A stretch of DNA of 64,000 nucleotides from Streptomyces guryensis (GCF_021261325.1 NZ_JAJSBI010000003.1:1-64000); one strand, 5' to 3'; counted from the stretch's first letter, positions 1-8,039 are shown. Program-made: numbers and translations. Notes: generated from the sequence alone by a model not told the origin.

Positions 1-2
1 CC

Positions 3-758
3 GAACCCGCCCCCGCGAGTGTCCCCGAGCCCGAGCCGTCCGCCCCCGCGCCCGCCGCCGAACCCGCCCCCGAGCCCGCTCCCGAACCCGCGACCGCGAG
101 TGTCCCCCACTCGGACCCCGCCCCGAAGCGTGCCCTCCTGCGCCGCCCCGTCGCCCTCGCCGCGCTCGCCGCCGTCCTCGTCGGCGGCACCTGGCTCGGC
201 ACGTCCTACTTCGCCGGCTCCGGCCAGGGAGGCGCCGCCGAGCGCACCGCCACCCTCACCGAGACCCCGGCGCGCGTCGCGAGCCCCGGTGCCACCACCG
301 CCTGGACCGCGCACCGCGAGAAAGGCATGAACGCCGTACTCTCCCTGCCCAGCCGGTACCGGGAGTCCGCCAGGGAGGGCGGCGCCGCGAGGCCGCCCCG
401 CCTCGTGGAGTACGACGCACCCGACAGCAAGGTCAGCATCCGCCTCACCCAGTGGGACAAGGCCCCCGGCTCCCCGATGGCCCAGGCGCAGCACGCGCAC
501 GCCGTCTGGAACAGCTACAACGGGGACGCCCGCACCCAGTACACCCGCACCACCTTCCACGGCTACGAGGCCGTCCAGGCGGACACCTCCTACGGCCTGG
601 GCGGCAGCCCGGCCCGGGTGATGCAGCTGATGATCCGCACCGACGACGGGCGCATGTACGAACTGCGCGTGGACATGCCCAAGGGGACTCCGGCCGAGAA
701 GAAGGGCACCGCGCTCTTCAAGGGCGCACGTGACCGCCTTGTGATCGGAAAAAGCTGA
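3..758 (+). CDS. C-terminal part of a membrane-anchored protein, probably a Ser/Thr kinase (5' end outside window)
   Basis: The reading frame is open from the first bases and stops with TGA at 756-758, so the gene begins outside the window. What is visible is a long Pro/Glu/Ala-rich linker (about 40 residues), a basic RRP patch, one hydrophobic segment (about nt 150-203), and then an outer domain of about 160 residues containing YDAPDSKVSIRLTQW and ending RDRLVIGKS. Linker, single TM and small extracellular domain is the usual C-terminal half of Streptomyces receptor-like Ser/Thr kinases, and kinase genes are known to lie upstream of this locus in S. coelicolor (recalled, not checked). No kinase motif is inside the window, so the function is inferred from architecture only. 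Confidence 0.6.
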   Translation, partial: EPAPASVPEPEPSAPAPAAEPAPEPAPEPATASVPHSDPAPKRALLRRPVALAALAAVLVGGTWLGTSYFAGSGQGGAAERTATLTETPARVASPGATTAWTAHREKGMNAVLSLPSRYRESAREGGAARPPRLVEYDAPDSKVSIRLTQWDKAPGSPMAQAQHAHAVWNSYNGDARTQYTRTTFHGYEAVQADTSYGLGGSPARVMQLMIRTDDGRMYELRVDMPKGTPAEKKGTALFKGARDRLVIGKS

Positions 759-804
759 ACCGCTCCCCGCCGGCCTCGTGCAACGCCTGATCAGCGCAAA
801 CCTT

Positions 805-820
805 GCCAGTGAGCACTGGC
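805..820. promoter_or_regulatory. 16-bp palindrome, candidate operator for the dehydrogenase gene
   Basis: Perfect 7-bp arms GCCAGTG and CACTGGC separated by only 2 nt. The 2-nt centre makes an RNA hairpin unlikely and a dimeric repressor site more likely. It lies about 75-90 bp before the start at 895, in the gap after the preceding gene's stop. Confidence 0.4.
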
Positions 821-894
821 GGCGTGTGTGTACTCCGTGAAGCCGCGTTACCGACGGGTACCCAAAGGCCCCGCGCCGTCATACCCTGCGCCTC

Positions 895-2508
895 ATGACG
901 GAAGCGCATGCCGAGGCCAAGACCGGCACGAACCCCCTCGCCCCCGCCCCCGGAGGCGCCCGTACCGCCGCCGACGTGGTCACCCCCGAGCTGATCGCCC
1001 AGCTCACCAGGGGCGTGGTCGGCTCCGGACGCACCGCCAACCACACGCCGTTCACCGGCGAGAAGCTGGCCGACCTGCCCGAGTCGACGCCCGAGGACGT
1101 CGCCAAGGCCTACGAGTCGGCCCGTGCGGCGCAGGCGGTCTGGGCGCAGACGCCGGTCCGGCAGCGCGCGGCCGTCCTGCTCCGCTTCCACGACCTGATC
1201 CTCGCCCGCCAGGCCGAGGTCCTCGACCTGATCCAGCTGGAGACCGGCAAGGCCCGGCTGCACGCCCACGAGGAGGTCCAGGCCGTCGCGGTCGCGAGCC
1301 GCCACTACGGCCGCAGGGCCGCCGCCTACCTGAAGCCGAAGCGCCACGCGGGCGCCATGCCGACCCTGACGAAGGTCACCGAACTCCGTCACCCGCGCGG
1401 TGTGGTCGGCCAGATCGCTCCCTGGAACTACCCCCTGGAACTCTCGGTCGGCGACGCGCTCCCGGCGTTCGTGGCGGGCAACGCGGTCGTCATGAAGCCG
1501 GACACCGAGACCTGCCTGACCGCCCTGTGGGCCCGCGACCTGCTCATCGAGGCAGGCCTCCCGGCCGACGTCTTCCAGGTCGTCCTCGGCGACGGCCCGG
1601 TCGTCGGCCCGGAAGTGGTCCGGCACGCCGACTACGTCTCCTTCACCGGCTCCACCCGCACCGGCCGCGAGGTCGCCCAGGGTGCCGCCGCCCGCCTGGT
1701 CGGCGTCTCCCTCGAACTCGGCGGCAAGAACGCCATGCTGGTCCTTCAGGACGCCGACATCGAGAAGGCGGCCGCGGGCGCGGTCCGCGCCTGCTTCTCC
1801 TCCGCGGGCCAACTCTGCATCTCCATCGAGCGGTTGTACGTCCACGAGTCGATCGCCGACGCCTTCCTGGAGCGCTTCGCCACCCGCACCAAGGCCATGC
1901 GCCTCGGCAAGTCCCTCGCGTACGGCGCCGACATGGGCTCCCTGGTCGGCGAACGCCAGCTGGAGACGGTCACCCGCCACGTCGAGGAGGCCGTGGCGAA
2001 GGGAGCGAAGGTCGTCGCCGGCGGCGTGGCCCGCCCGGACATCGGCCCGTACTTCTTCGAGCCGACCATCCTCGACGGCGTGACCGAGCCCATGTCGGTC
2101 TGCACCGAGGAGACCTTCGGCCCGGTCGTCTCCATCTACCGCTTCAAGACGGACGACGAGGCGATCGAGCACGCCAACTCCACGTCGTACGGCCTGAACT
2201 CCTCGGTCTGGACGAAGAACGGCAGCCGTGGCCGCGAGGTCGCCTCCCGCCTCCGCACGGGCACGGTGAACGTCAACGAGGGCTACGCCCCCGCCTACGG
2301 CAGCGTCCAGTCCCCCATGGGCGGCATGAAGGACTCCGGACTCGGCCGCCGCCACGGCTCCGAGGGCATCCTCAAGTACACCGAGGCCCAGACGGTCGCC
2401 CAGCAGCGGCTCCTCCCGATGGCTCCCTCGCTGGGCATGGACGACGAGAAGTACGCGCAGTTCATGAGCAGGAGCCTCCGGCTGATGAAGGCCTTCCGGT
2501 TCCGCTAG
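895..2508 (+). CDS. gabD2: Succinic semialdehyde dehydrogenase, NAD(P)+-dependent (ALDH superfamily)
   Basis: Oxidises succinic semialdehyde to succinate in the GABA/4-aminobutyrate route to the TCA cycle; cytosolic. The 537-residue protein has the full aldehyde dehydrogenase set: APWNYPL substrate/cofactor loop, SFTGSTRTGR nucleotide-binding turn, general-base Glu274 in LELGGKN, nucleophile Cys308 in SSAGQLCIS, and ETFGPVV near the end. Its N-terminal extension and overall sequence resemble the GabD2-type actinobacterial enzymes. The ATG at 895 has no Shine-Dalgarno sequence but a TACCCT box at 882-887, so it may be leaderless. The GMC oxidoreductase starts 29 nt downstream with its own RBS, so the two probably form an operon. 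Exact aldehyde specificity is inferred. Confidence 0.88.
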   Translation: MTEAHAEAKTGTNPLAPAPGGARTAADVVTPELIAQLTRGVVGSGRTANHTPFTGEKLADLPESTPEDVAKAYESARAAQAVWAQTPVRQRAAVLLRFHDLILARQAEVLDLIQLETGKARLHAHEEVQAVAVASRHYGRRAAAYLKPKRHAGAMPTLTKVTELRHPRGVVGQIAPWNYPLELSVGDALPAFVAGNAVVMKPDTETCLTALWARDLLIEAGLPADVFQVVLGDGPVVGPEVVRHADYVSFTGSTRTGREVAQGAAARLVGVSLELGGKNAMLVLQDADIEKAAAGAVRACFSSAGQLCISIERLYVHESIADAFLERFATRTKAMRLGKSLAYGADMGSLVGERQLETVTRHVEEAVAKGAKVVAGGVARPDIGPYFFEPTILDGVTEPMSVCTEETFGPVVSIYRFKTDDEAIEHANSTSYGLNSSVWTKNGSRGREVASRLRTGTVNVNEGYAPAYGSVQSPMGGMKDSGLGRRHGSEGILKYTEAQTVAQQRLLPMAPSLGMDDEKYAQFMSRSLRLMKAFRFR

Positions 2509-2537
2509 ATCGCATCCGTTCTCAACGAGGAGAGCAC

Positions 2538-4316
2538 GTGCCCCAGGACACCTACGACTACGACGTCATCGTCGTCGGCTCCGGCTTCGGCGGTTCCGTC
2601 ACCGCCCTTCGCCTCACCGAGAAGGGCTACCGCGTAGGTGTCCTGGAGGCCGGCCGCCGCTTCACCCGCGAAAGCCTGCCCAAGAACTCCTGGGACCTCA
2701 AGAACTACCTGTGGGCCCCGCGGCTCCACATGTACGGCATCCAGCGCATCCACCTGCTGGGCAACGTCATGGTCCTGGCCGGAGCGGGCGTCGGCGGCGG
2801 CTCCCTCAACTACGCCAACACCCTCTACGTACCCCCGAAGCCGTTCTTCGACGACCCCCAGTGGCGTGACATCACGGACTGGCAGGAGGAGCTGAAGCCG
2901 TACTACGACCAGGCCAAGCGCATGCTCGGCGTACGGCTGAACCCGACGATGACCCCGTCCGACGTCCATCTGAAGGCCGCGGCCGAGCGGATGGGCGTCG
3001 GCGACACCTTCCACATGGCACCGGTCGGCGTGTTCTTCGGCGACGGAAAGGACGCGGAGGGGGAGTCGAAGGCGGCGCCCGGCGGGCAGGTCGACGACCC
3101 CTACTTCGGCGGCGCGGGCCCGGCCCGCAAGGCGTGCACCGAGTGCGGCGAGTGCATGACCGGCTGCCGCCACGGCGCGAAGAACACCCTCAACGAGAAC
3201 TACCTGTACCTCGCCGAGAAGGCGGGCGCGGTCGTGCAGCCGATGACGACGGTCGTGTCGATCACGGACGACTCGCAGGGCGGGTACGCCGTCGCCACCC
3301 TCCCGACCGACGAGAAGACGAAGTCCAAGGGCCGCACCTTCAAGGCCCGCCGGGTGGTCCTGGCCGCCGGCACGTACGGCACCCAGACCCTGCTGCACCG
3401 CATGAAGGCGGGCGGTCAACTCCCTTATATCTCGGACAAGTTGGGTGAGCTCACCCGTACGAACTCCGAGGCCCTGGTAGGCGCGCAGACGGACGACCGC
3501 CGCTACCGCAAGGCGACCGGCGAGCCGAAGGTCGACTTCACCAAGGGAGTCGCCATCACCTCGTCCATCCACCCGGACGAGAACACCCACATCGAGCCGG
3601 TCCGCTACGGCAAGGGCTCCAACTCGATGGGCAGCCTGTCCATCCTGCAGGTGCCGTACGCGGAAGGCTCGTCGAGGGTCATGGGCTGGCTCGCGAACGC
3701 GGCCCGCCACCCGCTGCTCGTGCTGCGCTCCCTCTCCAACCGCCGCTGGTCGGAGAAGACCATCATCGGCCTGGTGATGCAGTCGCTGGACAACTCCCTG
3801 ACGACGTACCTGAAACCGGACGGCGTCGGGAAGGGCCTGCTCACCGCCCGCCAGGGCCACGGCGCCCCCAACCCCAAGCAGATCAGGGCCGCTTCGGAGA
3901 GCGCCTCCGCCATCGCCGCCGGGATCAACGGCTTCGCGGGCTCGAACGTCGGCGAACTCATGGGCACCCCTCTCACCGCCCACTTCCTCGGCGGCTGCCC
4001 GATCGGCAGCTCGCGCGAGACCGGCGTGATCGACCCGTACCACCGTCTCTACGGTCACCCCGGGATCTCGGTGGTGGACGGCGCGGCGGTCTCGGCCAAC
4101 CTGGGCGTGAACCCCTCCCTCACCATCACCGCCCAGGCAGAGCGTGCGATGTCGTACTGGCCCAACAAGGGCGAGGAGGACCCCCGTCCGGCACAGGGCG
4201 CGGTGTACGAACGCCTGAAGCCGGTGGAACCGAACGCTCCCGCGGTCCCGGCGGACGCTTTCGGCGCCCTGCGGCTGCCGTTCCTGGGAATGCCTGCGGT
4301 GCCGCCGAAGAAGTAG
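2538..4316 (+). CDS. GMC-family FAD oxidoreductase with CX2CX2CX3C cysteine cluster (ChoD-like)
   Basis: Flavin-dependent alcohol/sterol-type oxidoreductase of 592 residues. The N-terminus has the FAD Rossmann motif VVGSGFGGS (residues about 11-19) followed by EAG. The C-terminal GMC half has HFLGGCPIG and the closing FAD signature VVDGAAVSANLGVNPSLTI. Four cysteines at 200, 203, 206 and 210 (CTECGECMTGC) have iron-sulfur cluster spacing; as I recall, the mycobacterial ChoD-like branch of the family shares this stretch. GTG at 2538 is chosen because GAGGAGAG lies just upstream. It is probably co-transcribed with the aldehyde dehydrogenase, suggesting an alcohol-to-aldehyde-to-acid sequence, but the substrate is unknown. 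A strong terminator follows. Confidence 0.82.
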   Translation: MPQDTYDYDVIVVGSGFGGSVTALRLTEKGYRVGVLEAGRRFTRESLPKNSWDLKNYLWAPRLHMYGIQRIHLLGNVMVLAGAGVGGGSLNYANTLYVPPKPFFDDPQWRDITDWQEELKPYYDQAKRMLGVRLNPTMTPSDVHLKAAAERMGVGDTFHMAPVGVFFGDGKDAEGESKAAPGGQVDDPYFGGAGPARKACTECGECMTGCRHGAKNTLNENYLYLAEKAGAVVQPMTTVVSITDDSQGGYAVATLPTDEKTKSKGRTFKARRVVLAAGTYGTQTLLHRMKAGGQLPYISDKLGELTRTNSEALVGAQTDDRRYRKATGEPKVDFTKGVAITSSIHPDENTHIEPVRYGKGSNSMGSLSILQVPYAEGSSRVMGWLANAARHPLLVLRSLSNRRWSEKTIIGLVMQSLDNSLTTYLKPDGVGKGLLTARQGHGAPNPKQIRAASESASAIAAGINGFAGSNVGELMGTPLTAHFLGGCPIGSSRETGVIDPYHRLYGHPGISVVDGAAVSANLGVNPSLTITAQAERAMSYWPNKGEEDPRPAQGAVYERLKPVEPNAPAVPADAFGALRLPFLGMPAVPPKK

Positions 4317-4332
4317 CCGCCCAGACACAGCG

Positions 4333-4366
4333 AAGGACCCGCACCCCCCTCCGAGTGCGGGTCCTT
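4333..4366. terminator. Bidirectional intrinsic terminator
   Basis: Perfect 12-bp stem (AAGGACCCGCAC with its complement) and a 10-nt loop. A/T-rich ends on both sides fit a terminator serving the convergent oxidoreductase and surface-protein genes. Confidence 0.8.
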
Positions 4367-4387
4367 CTTCCTTGCGGTGAGCTGTGG

Positions 4388-5365
4388 TTACGCGCTCGCG
4401 CCGGCCCGACGGCGACGCACCGCGAACACCGCACCGGCACCGGCGACGACGGCGACACCGCCGACGAGGCCGATCATCGGCAGGGCGGAGCCGGCGCCGG
4501 TCGCGGCGAGGCTGCCGGTGACCTCCGGCGTGGTGCTGGACGGCTTCTTGTCCGTGACCGGAGCCTCGCCGCCTTCCTGCGGCTTGGTGCCGGACGTGTC
4601 CGTGCCGCCGGACACGATCTGGAACTTGTAGGCGACGTCGCCGTAGCCGGTGCACTCGCTGTCGCTGTCGCCGTAGATCGTCGCGCCGAGCGAGAAGCCG
4701 GCCCCCACCGGGGCGGACGAGGTGACGTTGACACGGAGCGGGATGTCGATCTCGTAGTCGGGCTTCAGCGCGGCGGCGTAGCCGACGTAACCGACCGCGT
4801 AACCGCCCTCGTCGAGGTTCTCCCAGACCTTGTCCTGCGGGTTCCACGCCTGGAGCCGGACCTGCTTGCTCTTGAACAGGTCCTCGCCGTTCTTGTCGGG
4901 GGAGGCCCCCGCGAAGAAGTCGAGGTCGTTCAGCGTGGAGTCGGAGTTGTTGAGGACGTTCAGCGAGAACTTGTGCCAGCCGCTGCCCGCCGCGATCTTG
5001 CCGGGCAGGCCGGTGATGCTGACGTCGACCTTGGAGTCCTTGCACTGGTCGACCGGGCCGCCGGAGGGCGACGGGTCCTCGCTCGGCTCGGCCGAGGTGG
5101 AGGGGGTGGGCTTGCCCGACTCGCTCGCGGTCGGCGCCGAACTGGAGGCCGGGGCGCTCGGGGTGGCCGTTTCGGTGGGCAGGCCGGAGTCCGTCGGCGT
5201 CGCCGAGGCCGTGCCGCTCGGCGTCTCGGTGGGCGTCTCGGAGACGGTCTCGGTGACGCTCGCGGTCGGCGTCTCGTCCGCGAATGCGGCGGGCGCGGAC
5301 AGCAGCGCGAGGGGAGCGATGACCGCGGTCGCGGCCGCCGCGCCCATGGCACGACGAAGCTTCAT
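4388..5365 (-). CDS. Secreted, sortase-anchored surface protein (LAATG motif)
   Basis: 325-residue exported cell-wall protein. It has an N-terminal signal peptide (MKLRRAMG, an Ala-rich core, then AFADE), a long Ser/Thr/Pro/Glu-rich stalk (residues about 30-110), and a globular domain resembling bacterial surface adhesin folds. The C-terminal sorting signal is LAATG at 286-290, a hydrophobic helix, and an RRRR tail. LAxTG is the substrate motif of Streptomyces class E sortases, as in long chaplins, so covalent anchoring to peptidoglycan is likely. ATG at 5365 is chosen because it precedes the signal peptide and has GAGG upstream; an upstream in-frame start would add an implausible leader. The ligand or function of the globular part is unknown. 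Confidence 0.8.
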   Translation of the reverse strand: MKLRRAMGAAAATAVIAPLALLSAPAAFADETPTASVTETVSETPTETPSGTASATPTDSGLPTETATPSAPASSSAPTASESGKPTPSTSAEPSEDPSPSGGPVDQCKDSKVDVSITGLPGKIAAGSGWHKFSLNVLNNSDSTLNDLDFFAGASPDKNGEDLFKSKQVRLQAWNPQDKVWENLDEGGYAVGYVGYAAALKPDYEIDIPLRVNVTSSAPVGAGFSLGATIYGDSDSECTGYGDVAYKFQIVSGGTDTSGTKPQEGGEAPVTDKKPSSTTPEVTGSLAATGAGSALPMIGLVGGVAVVAGAGAVFAVRRRRAGASA

Positions 5366-5448
5366 GAAAACCTCATGGGAGTCCAGTCCAATGGGAGGGC
5401 TCCGCGTGTGGGGCGCGGCTGTGGCCCTTGGTTCGCCGGGTTGGATCC

Positions 5449-5481
5449 GTGAAGCCTGTGAATGGTTGTGCAGGCCTTCAC
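5449..5481. promoter_or_regulatory. Imperfect inverted repeat in the divergent promoter region
   Basis: Arms GTGAAGCCTG (5449-5458) and CAGGCCTTCAC (5471-5481, one extra base) lie in the 293-bp gap between divergent genes starting at 5365 and 5659. It could be an operator. Nothing else recognisable is seen in this gap. Confidence 0.25.
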
Positions 5482-5658
5482 ACAATTCTTATGTGGCCTA
5501 CGTCACTCACTCGCGACGAGCGGCAGTCCACGCAGCCCGGATTCTCTACGCGTCCCGGGTCCCGTACGCTCTGCTGCTCGACAGGCGATGCACATGACAG
5601 CCGCCCGACCAGTACCTCGATGAGCCCCGAAGAGCCCTGACAGAAAGGCGTCCGCGTC

Positions 5659-6792
5659 GTGGCCGACAGACCGTCCGAAGAGGGGAGATCCGGTTCCGGC
5701 GAGGAGCCCTCCATACCCGACGACGTGTGGGACAAGTTCCTCAAGGACACCGAGGCGGAGCTCGGCTCCGCGCCCAAGGAGCCCTCCGCCCGCGCCCGGA
5801 TGGTCACCGAGCGACTGCGGCAGCAGGACGCGCTCGGCGAGCGGCCGGAGAGCTGGCGCGCCGGTCCGCCCCGGCCCGAGCGGCGCCGCCGCATCTGGCC
5901 GGTGCTCGGGGTCCTCCTCGCCGTCGCCGTGGCCGTCGTGGCCGTGAAACCGTCGGTCATCCCCGGCGACCCCTTCGGCACGAAGGACCACGTGGGCCGC
6001 TCGGCCTCCCCCCTCCCGGCGGAGACCGCGGCCCCCACCGCCCCGCCCTCCCCTGCCGACTCCGAAGTCCCCTCCCTCGCCCGGCCGTTCGCCGGCTCCC
6101 CGGCCGAGCGCTGGGCCGACGGCGCGGCGGGCATCGTGCTGCCGAAGGCGACAGTCGTCGGCACGCTCTCCAAGGCCCAGGTCGAGCAGGCCCTGCAGCA
6201 GACCAGAACCCTCCTGGTCGACGCGAACCTCAACTCGGCCACCCTGCGCGGCGAACGCCCCGCCGCCGCGCTGGGCGTGATCGAGCCGCGTCAGACGGAC
6301 CTCCTCACGCGCCTCGACACGTCCTTGGCCAAGCCGGACGAGAAGCACGACCCGCTGTCCATGTTCAGCCGCTTCGACCCGGCGCAGATCAAGCTCGTCG
6401 GCGATGTGATCAAGACCCGCGGCCGCATCACCTTCAAAGCCGGCGAGCAGTCCTCCGTCGCCGTGCACGCCGACTACACCTTCGTCTACCCGGTCGTCCG
6501 CACCGGCGGCTCGAAGGAGGTCACCCGCACCATCGTGCGCCGCGTCCTCGACATCCAGATGTCCGACCCGGCCCGCTACAAGGTCACCCCCGGCAAGATC
6601 ACCATCCGCCGCTACGACCGCGACATCGGCAACTCCGCCTGTGAGGTGTACGACGGTTACCTGCACCCCGGGTTCACCTCGGACACCGCCACCGGCGCCC
6701 CTCCCACGGGCCCGACGACGGACCCGTACGACCGCAGCAAGGGCATCGACGAGGACAGCCCGCGGGACTGCGGGACGGTTTCCAGGGTCTGA
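5659..6792 (+). CDS. Single-pass membrane protein of unknown function
   Basis: 377 residues: an acidic/basic cytoplasmic N-terminus of about 75 residues (IPDDVWDKFLKDTEAELGS), an RRRR stop-transfer patch, one TM (residues about 78-97), a Pro/Ala/Ser linker, and an extracellular domain (about 140-377) with TLSKAQVEQALQQTRTLLVDANLN and a late DNSACEVYDGYLHPGF-like stretch. I do not recognise a named family. A secreted ligand-binding or sensor domain is possible. The GTG at 5659 follows AGAAAGG. The gene stands alone and ends before a very strong terminator. Confidence 0.65.
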   Translation: MADRPSEEGRSGSGEEPSIPDDVWDKFLKDTEAELGSAPKEPSARARMVTERLRQQDALGERPESWRAGPPRPERRRRIWPVLGVLLAVAVAVVAVKPSVIPGDPFGTKDHVGRSASPLPAETAAPTAPPSPADSEVPSLARPFAGSPAERWADGAAGIVLPKATVVGTLSKAQVEQALQQTRTLLVDANLNSATLRGERPAAALGVIEPRQTDLLTRLDTSLAKPDEKHDPLSMFSRFDPAQIKLVGDVIKTRGRITFKAGEQSSVAVHADYTFVYPVVRTGGSKEVTRTIVRRVLDIQMSDPARYKVTPGKITIRRYDRDIGNSACEVYDGYLHPGFTSDTATGAPPTGPTTDPYDRSKGIDEDSPRDCGTVSRV

Positions 6793-6828
6793 CCGGTGCA
6801 CGGAGGTCCGACCGGTGCACGGACATGC

Positions 6829-6862
6829 GAAGGGCCCCGCGGGCTTGGCCGCGGGGCCCTTC
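6829..6862 (+). terminator. Intrinsic terminator with 14-bp stem
   Basis: GAAGGGCCCCGCGG pairs perfectly with 6849-6862 around a 6-nt loop, 37 nt after the stop at 6792; TTC and TCC follow the stem. Confidence 0.8.
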
Positions 6863-7359
6863 TCCGTCAGCACCGACGTCAGGGCAGCGCCGGTGCCTGG
6901 GGAGCGGCGCCGGGGGGTTGCGCCGCTTGTCCTGTGTGCCCTGGGTCGCCGCCCCGGCGCATACGGGGCGCGCGGATGGTCTCGACCTCTGACGGTACGC
7001 AAGTGCAAGCAATGCAGTTGTCTGCGGGGGGACTTGGGGGCTTTCTACGCATCGTGCTGGATGGACGGGGCGTACGCAACCGTTTGACCCAGGGTTGTGC
7101 ATTTTTGCATTTTCCGCCGGTCGGCCCCGGGCGTCCCCGGGGCCGACCGTTCTCTTGGGTGACCGGGCTGCTGTCCCCTGCCGTCCGGCCACAACCCTGG
7201 AGTGAGGTCCCACGACGTTCGGCACGACCCGTACGTCTCATCACTCCAGCAAGCCACGCGTGGTTCTTTCGGGCCCGCCCCTGGCTGGCACGGACACCAC
7301 CACCAACGAAGGGGTTCGCCGGGCGGTCACGCGCCGTACGGGTTAAAGGGACTCCGAAC
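6863..7359. other. About 500-bp gap with TGCA-rich AT islands, no convincing gene
   Basis: No reading frame here looks coding. Two islands stand out from the GC-rich background: one near 7000-7025 with repeated GCAA/TGCA steps, and one near 7094-7112 with a doubled TGCATTTT. Repeated TGCA with A/T filler vaguely recalls ArgR-type boxes, but no arg gene is adjacent. Confidence 0.3.
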
Positions 7360-7662
7360 TCAGATGCGACCGCGGCACAGTTCGAGCAGCGTCATGGCGA
7401 GGGACGTGCCGGGCTTGCCGAGGGCCTCGCTGTAGTGGCCGAGGACCTCCATCTCGCGGGACAGGTTCACGCGGCGCCCGCCGGAGGCGATGCGGGCCTC
7501 CTGGATGACGGCGGAGACGGCCATCCGCTCCTGGATCAGGCCGATGATCCGGTCGTCGAGCGCGTCGATGCGCTCACGTGCGCCGGTGATCACGCCGGCG
7601 GCCTCGGTGGTACGGGCGCCGGTCTTCTCGGTGACGTTCTTCTCGGCTGCGGTGGCGGTCAT
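7360..7662 (-). CDS. Chorismate mutase, monofunctional AroQ class
   Basis: Rearranges chorismate to prephenate, the branch point to phenylalanine and tyrosine; cytosolic dimer. The 100-residue protein has the all-helical AroQ pattern: RERIDALDDRIIGLIQERMAVS (helix 1, with the active-site Arg and Asp), VIQEARI, then a second half with LSREMEVLGHYSEALGKPG and a C-terminal helix ending LCRGRI. The length suits a stand-alone mutase domain. ATG 7662 has GAGGAG upstream. The gene lies downstream of a leader peptide, terminator and promoter (7726-7887), so it is probably controlled by transcription attenuation. It is divergent from guaA. Confidence 0.87.
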   Translation of the reverse strand: MTATAAEKNVTEKTGARTTEAAGVITGARERIDALDDRIIGLIQERMAVSAVIQEARIASGGRRVNLSREMEVLGHYSEALGKPGTSLAMTLLELCRGRI

Positions 7663-7725
7663 GTCGGGGCTCCTCGTCGGGTGGGTGGGATGCGGTGCCC
7701 CGGAGCGGCAGGACCCGGAAAACGA

Positions 7726-7760
7726 CAGGCGCCCCGGGCCTTGTCGGCCCGGGGCGCCTG
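7726..7760 (-). terminator. Attenuator terminator upstream of chorismate mutase
   Basis: Perfect 15-bp GC-rich stem (7726-7740 with 7746-7760) and 5-nt loop, followed on the minus strand by TCGTTTT. It lies 63 nt before the chorismate mutase start and 20 nt after the leader stop. GGCCCG in the leader's 3' half is complementary to CGGGCC in the left arm and could form a competing antiterminator. Confidence 0.75.
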
Positions 7761-7780
7761 GGAAGTCGCTTGTCAGTAGC

Positions 7781-7852
7781 TCAAGCAGCACGACCATGGC
7801 AGCCGGCGGGCCGGTTGCCATAGGTAAAGAGGAAGGTCGGGTGCGTGAGCAT
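7781..7852 (-). CDS. Leader peptide with Phe/Tyr codons (attenuator)
   Basis: A 23-codon ORF beginning [14 protein letters not shown] and ending with TGA at 7781. Phe, Phe and Tyr codons cluster at positions 7, 9 and 11, and two of them are TTT and TAT, which are very rare in this genome. It is followed by an intrinsic terminator and then a gene that makes the Phe/Tyr precursor. This is the classic arrangement in which ribosome stalling at starved codons favours an antiterminator. The start coincides with the predicted transcription start, so the leader would be translated leaderlessly. No expression data are available. Confidence 0.7.
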   Translation of the reverse strand: MLTHPTFLFTYGNRPAGCHGRAA

Positions 7853-7858
7853 GGGGCC

Positions 7859-7887
7859 AGTATGCCCCGCCCGGGGATGTGGTCCAA
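7859..7887 (-). promoter_or_regulatory. Promoter for the leader and chorismate mutase
   Basis: TTGGAC (minus strand, 7887-7882), a 17-nt spacer and CATACT (7864-7859). The predicted start point falls on or next to the leader ATG at 7852. Confidence 0.6.
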
Positions 7888-7930
7888 CCTGGTTCGCATC
7901 GTGAGACCGGGAGGCCGCCGGGACTTGGTC

Positions 7931-8000
7931 TTTCAGCCCGTCCGGCGTTTGAGGACGAGGCCGTTCAGGCCGAAGCGGGGTCTGGGGGCGGCAGCCCCCG
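7931..8000 (+). repeat. Dispersed intergenic repeat, copy A
   Basis: Begins TTTCAGCCCGTCCGGCGTTT, continues GAGGACGAGGCCGTTCAGGC, then a GGGGGC/GCCCCC hairpin. The same unit is at 14296-14367, 25659-25730 and 29062-29130. This copy is between divergent genes. Confidence 0.8.
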
Positions 8001-8033
8001 GCAGACGGCGAGGTCACCTCACGGCCACCCCGG

Positions 8034-8039
8034 TAGACT
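8034..8039 (+). promoter_or_regulatory. Possible -10 box for guaA
   Basis: TAGACT, about 41 nt before the guaA start. No clear -35 partner is visible. Confidence 0.35.

Noticed and set aside
718..5045. Long open frames on the minus strand opposite the dehydrogenase and GMC genes
   Set aside because: They mirror the real genes in high-GC DNA, have Arg/Gly/Asp/Val-biased composition, no conserved motif and no RBS. The plus-strand proteins have complete catalytic motifs.
7094..7118. ARG box or arginine regulator site
   Set aside because: The TGCATTTT doublet only loosely recalls ArgR sites, no arginine gene is close, and the spacing does not fit. Kept only as an odd AT-rich island.
6796..7779. 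Long plus-strand frame across the chorismate mutase region
   Set aside because: It crosses two terminators and the mutase gene in antisense, has no motif, and its composition is GC-driven.
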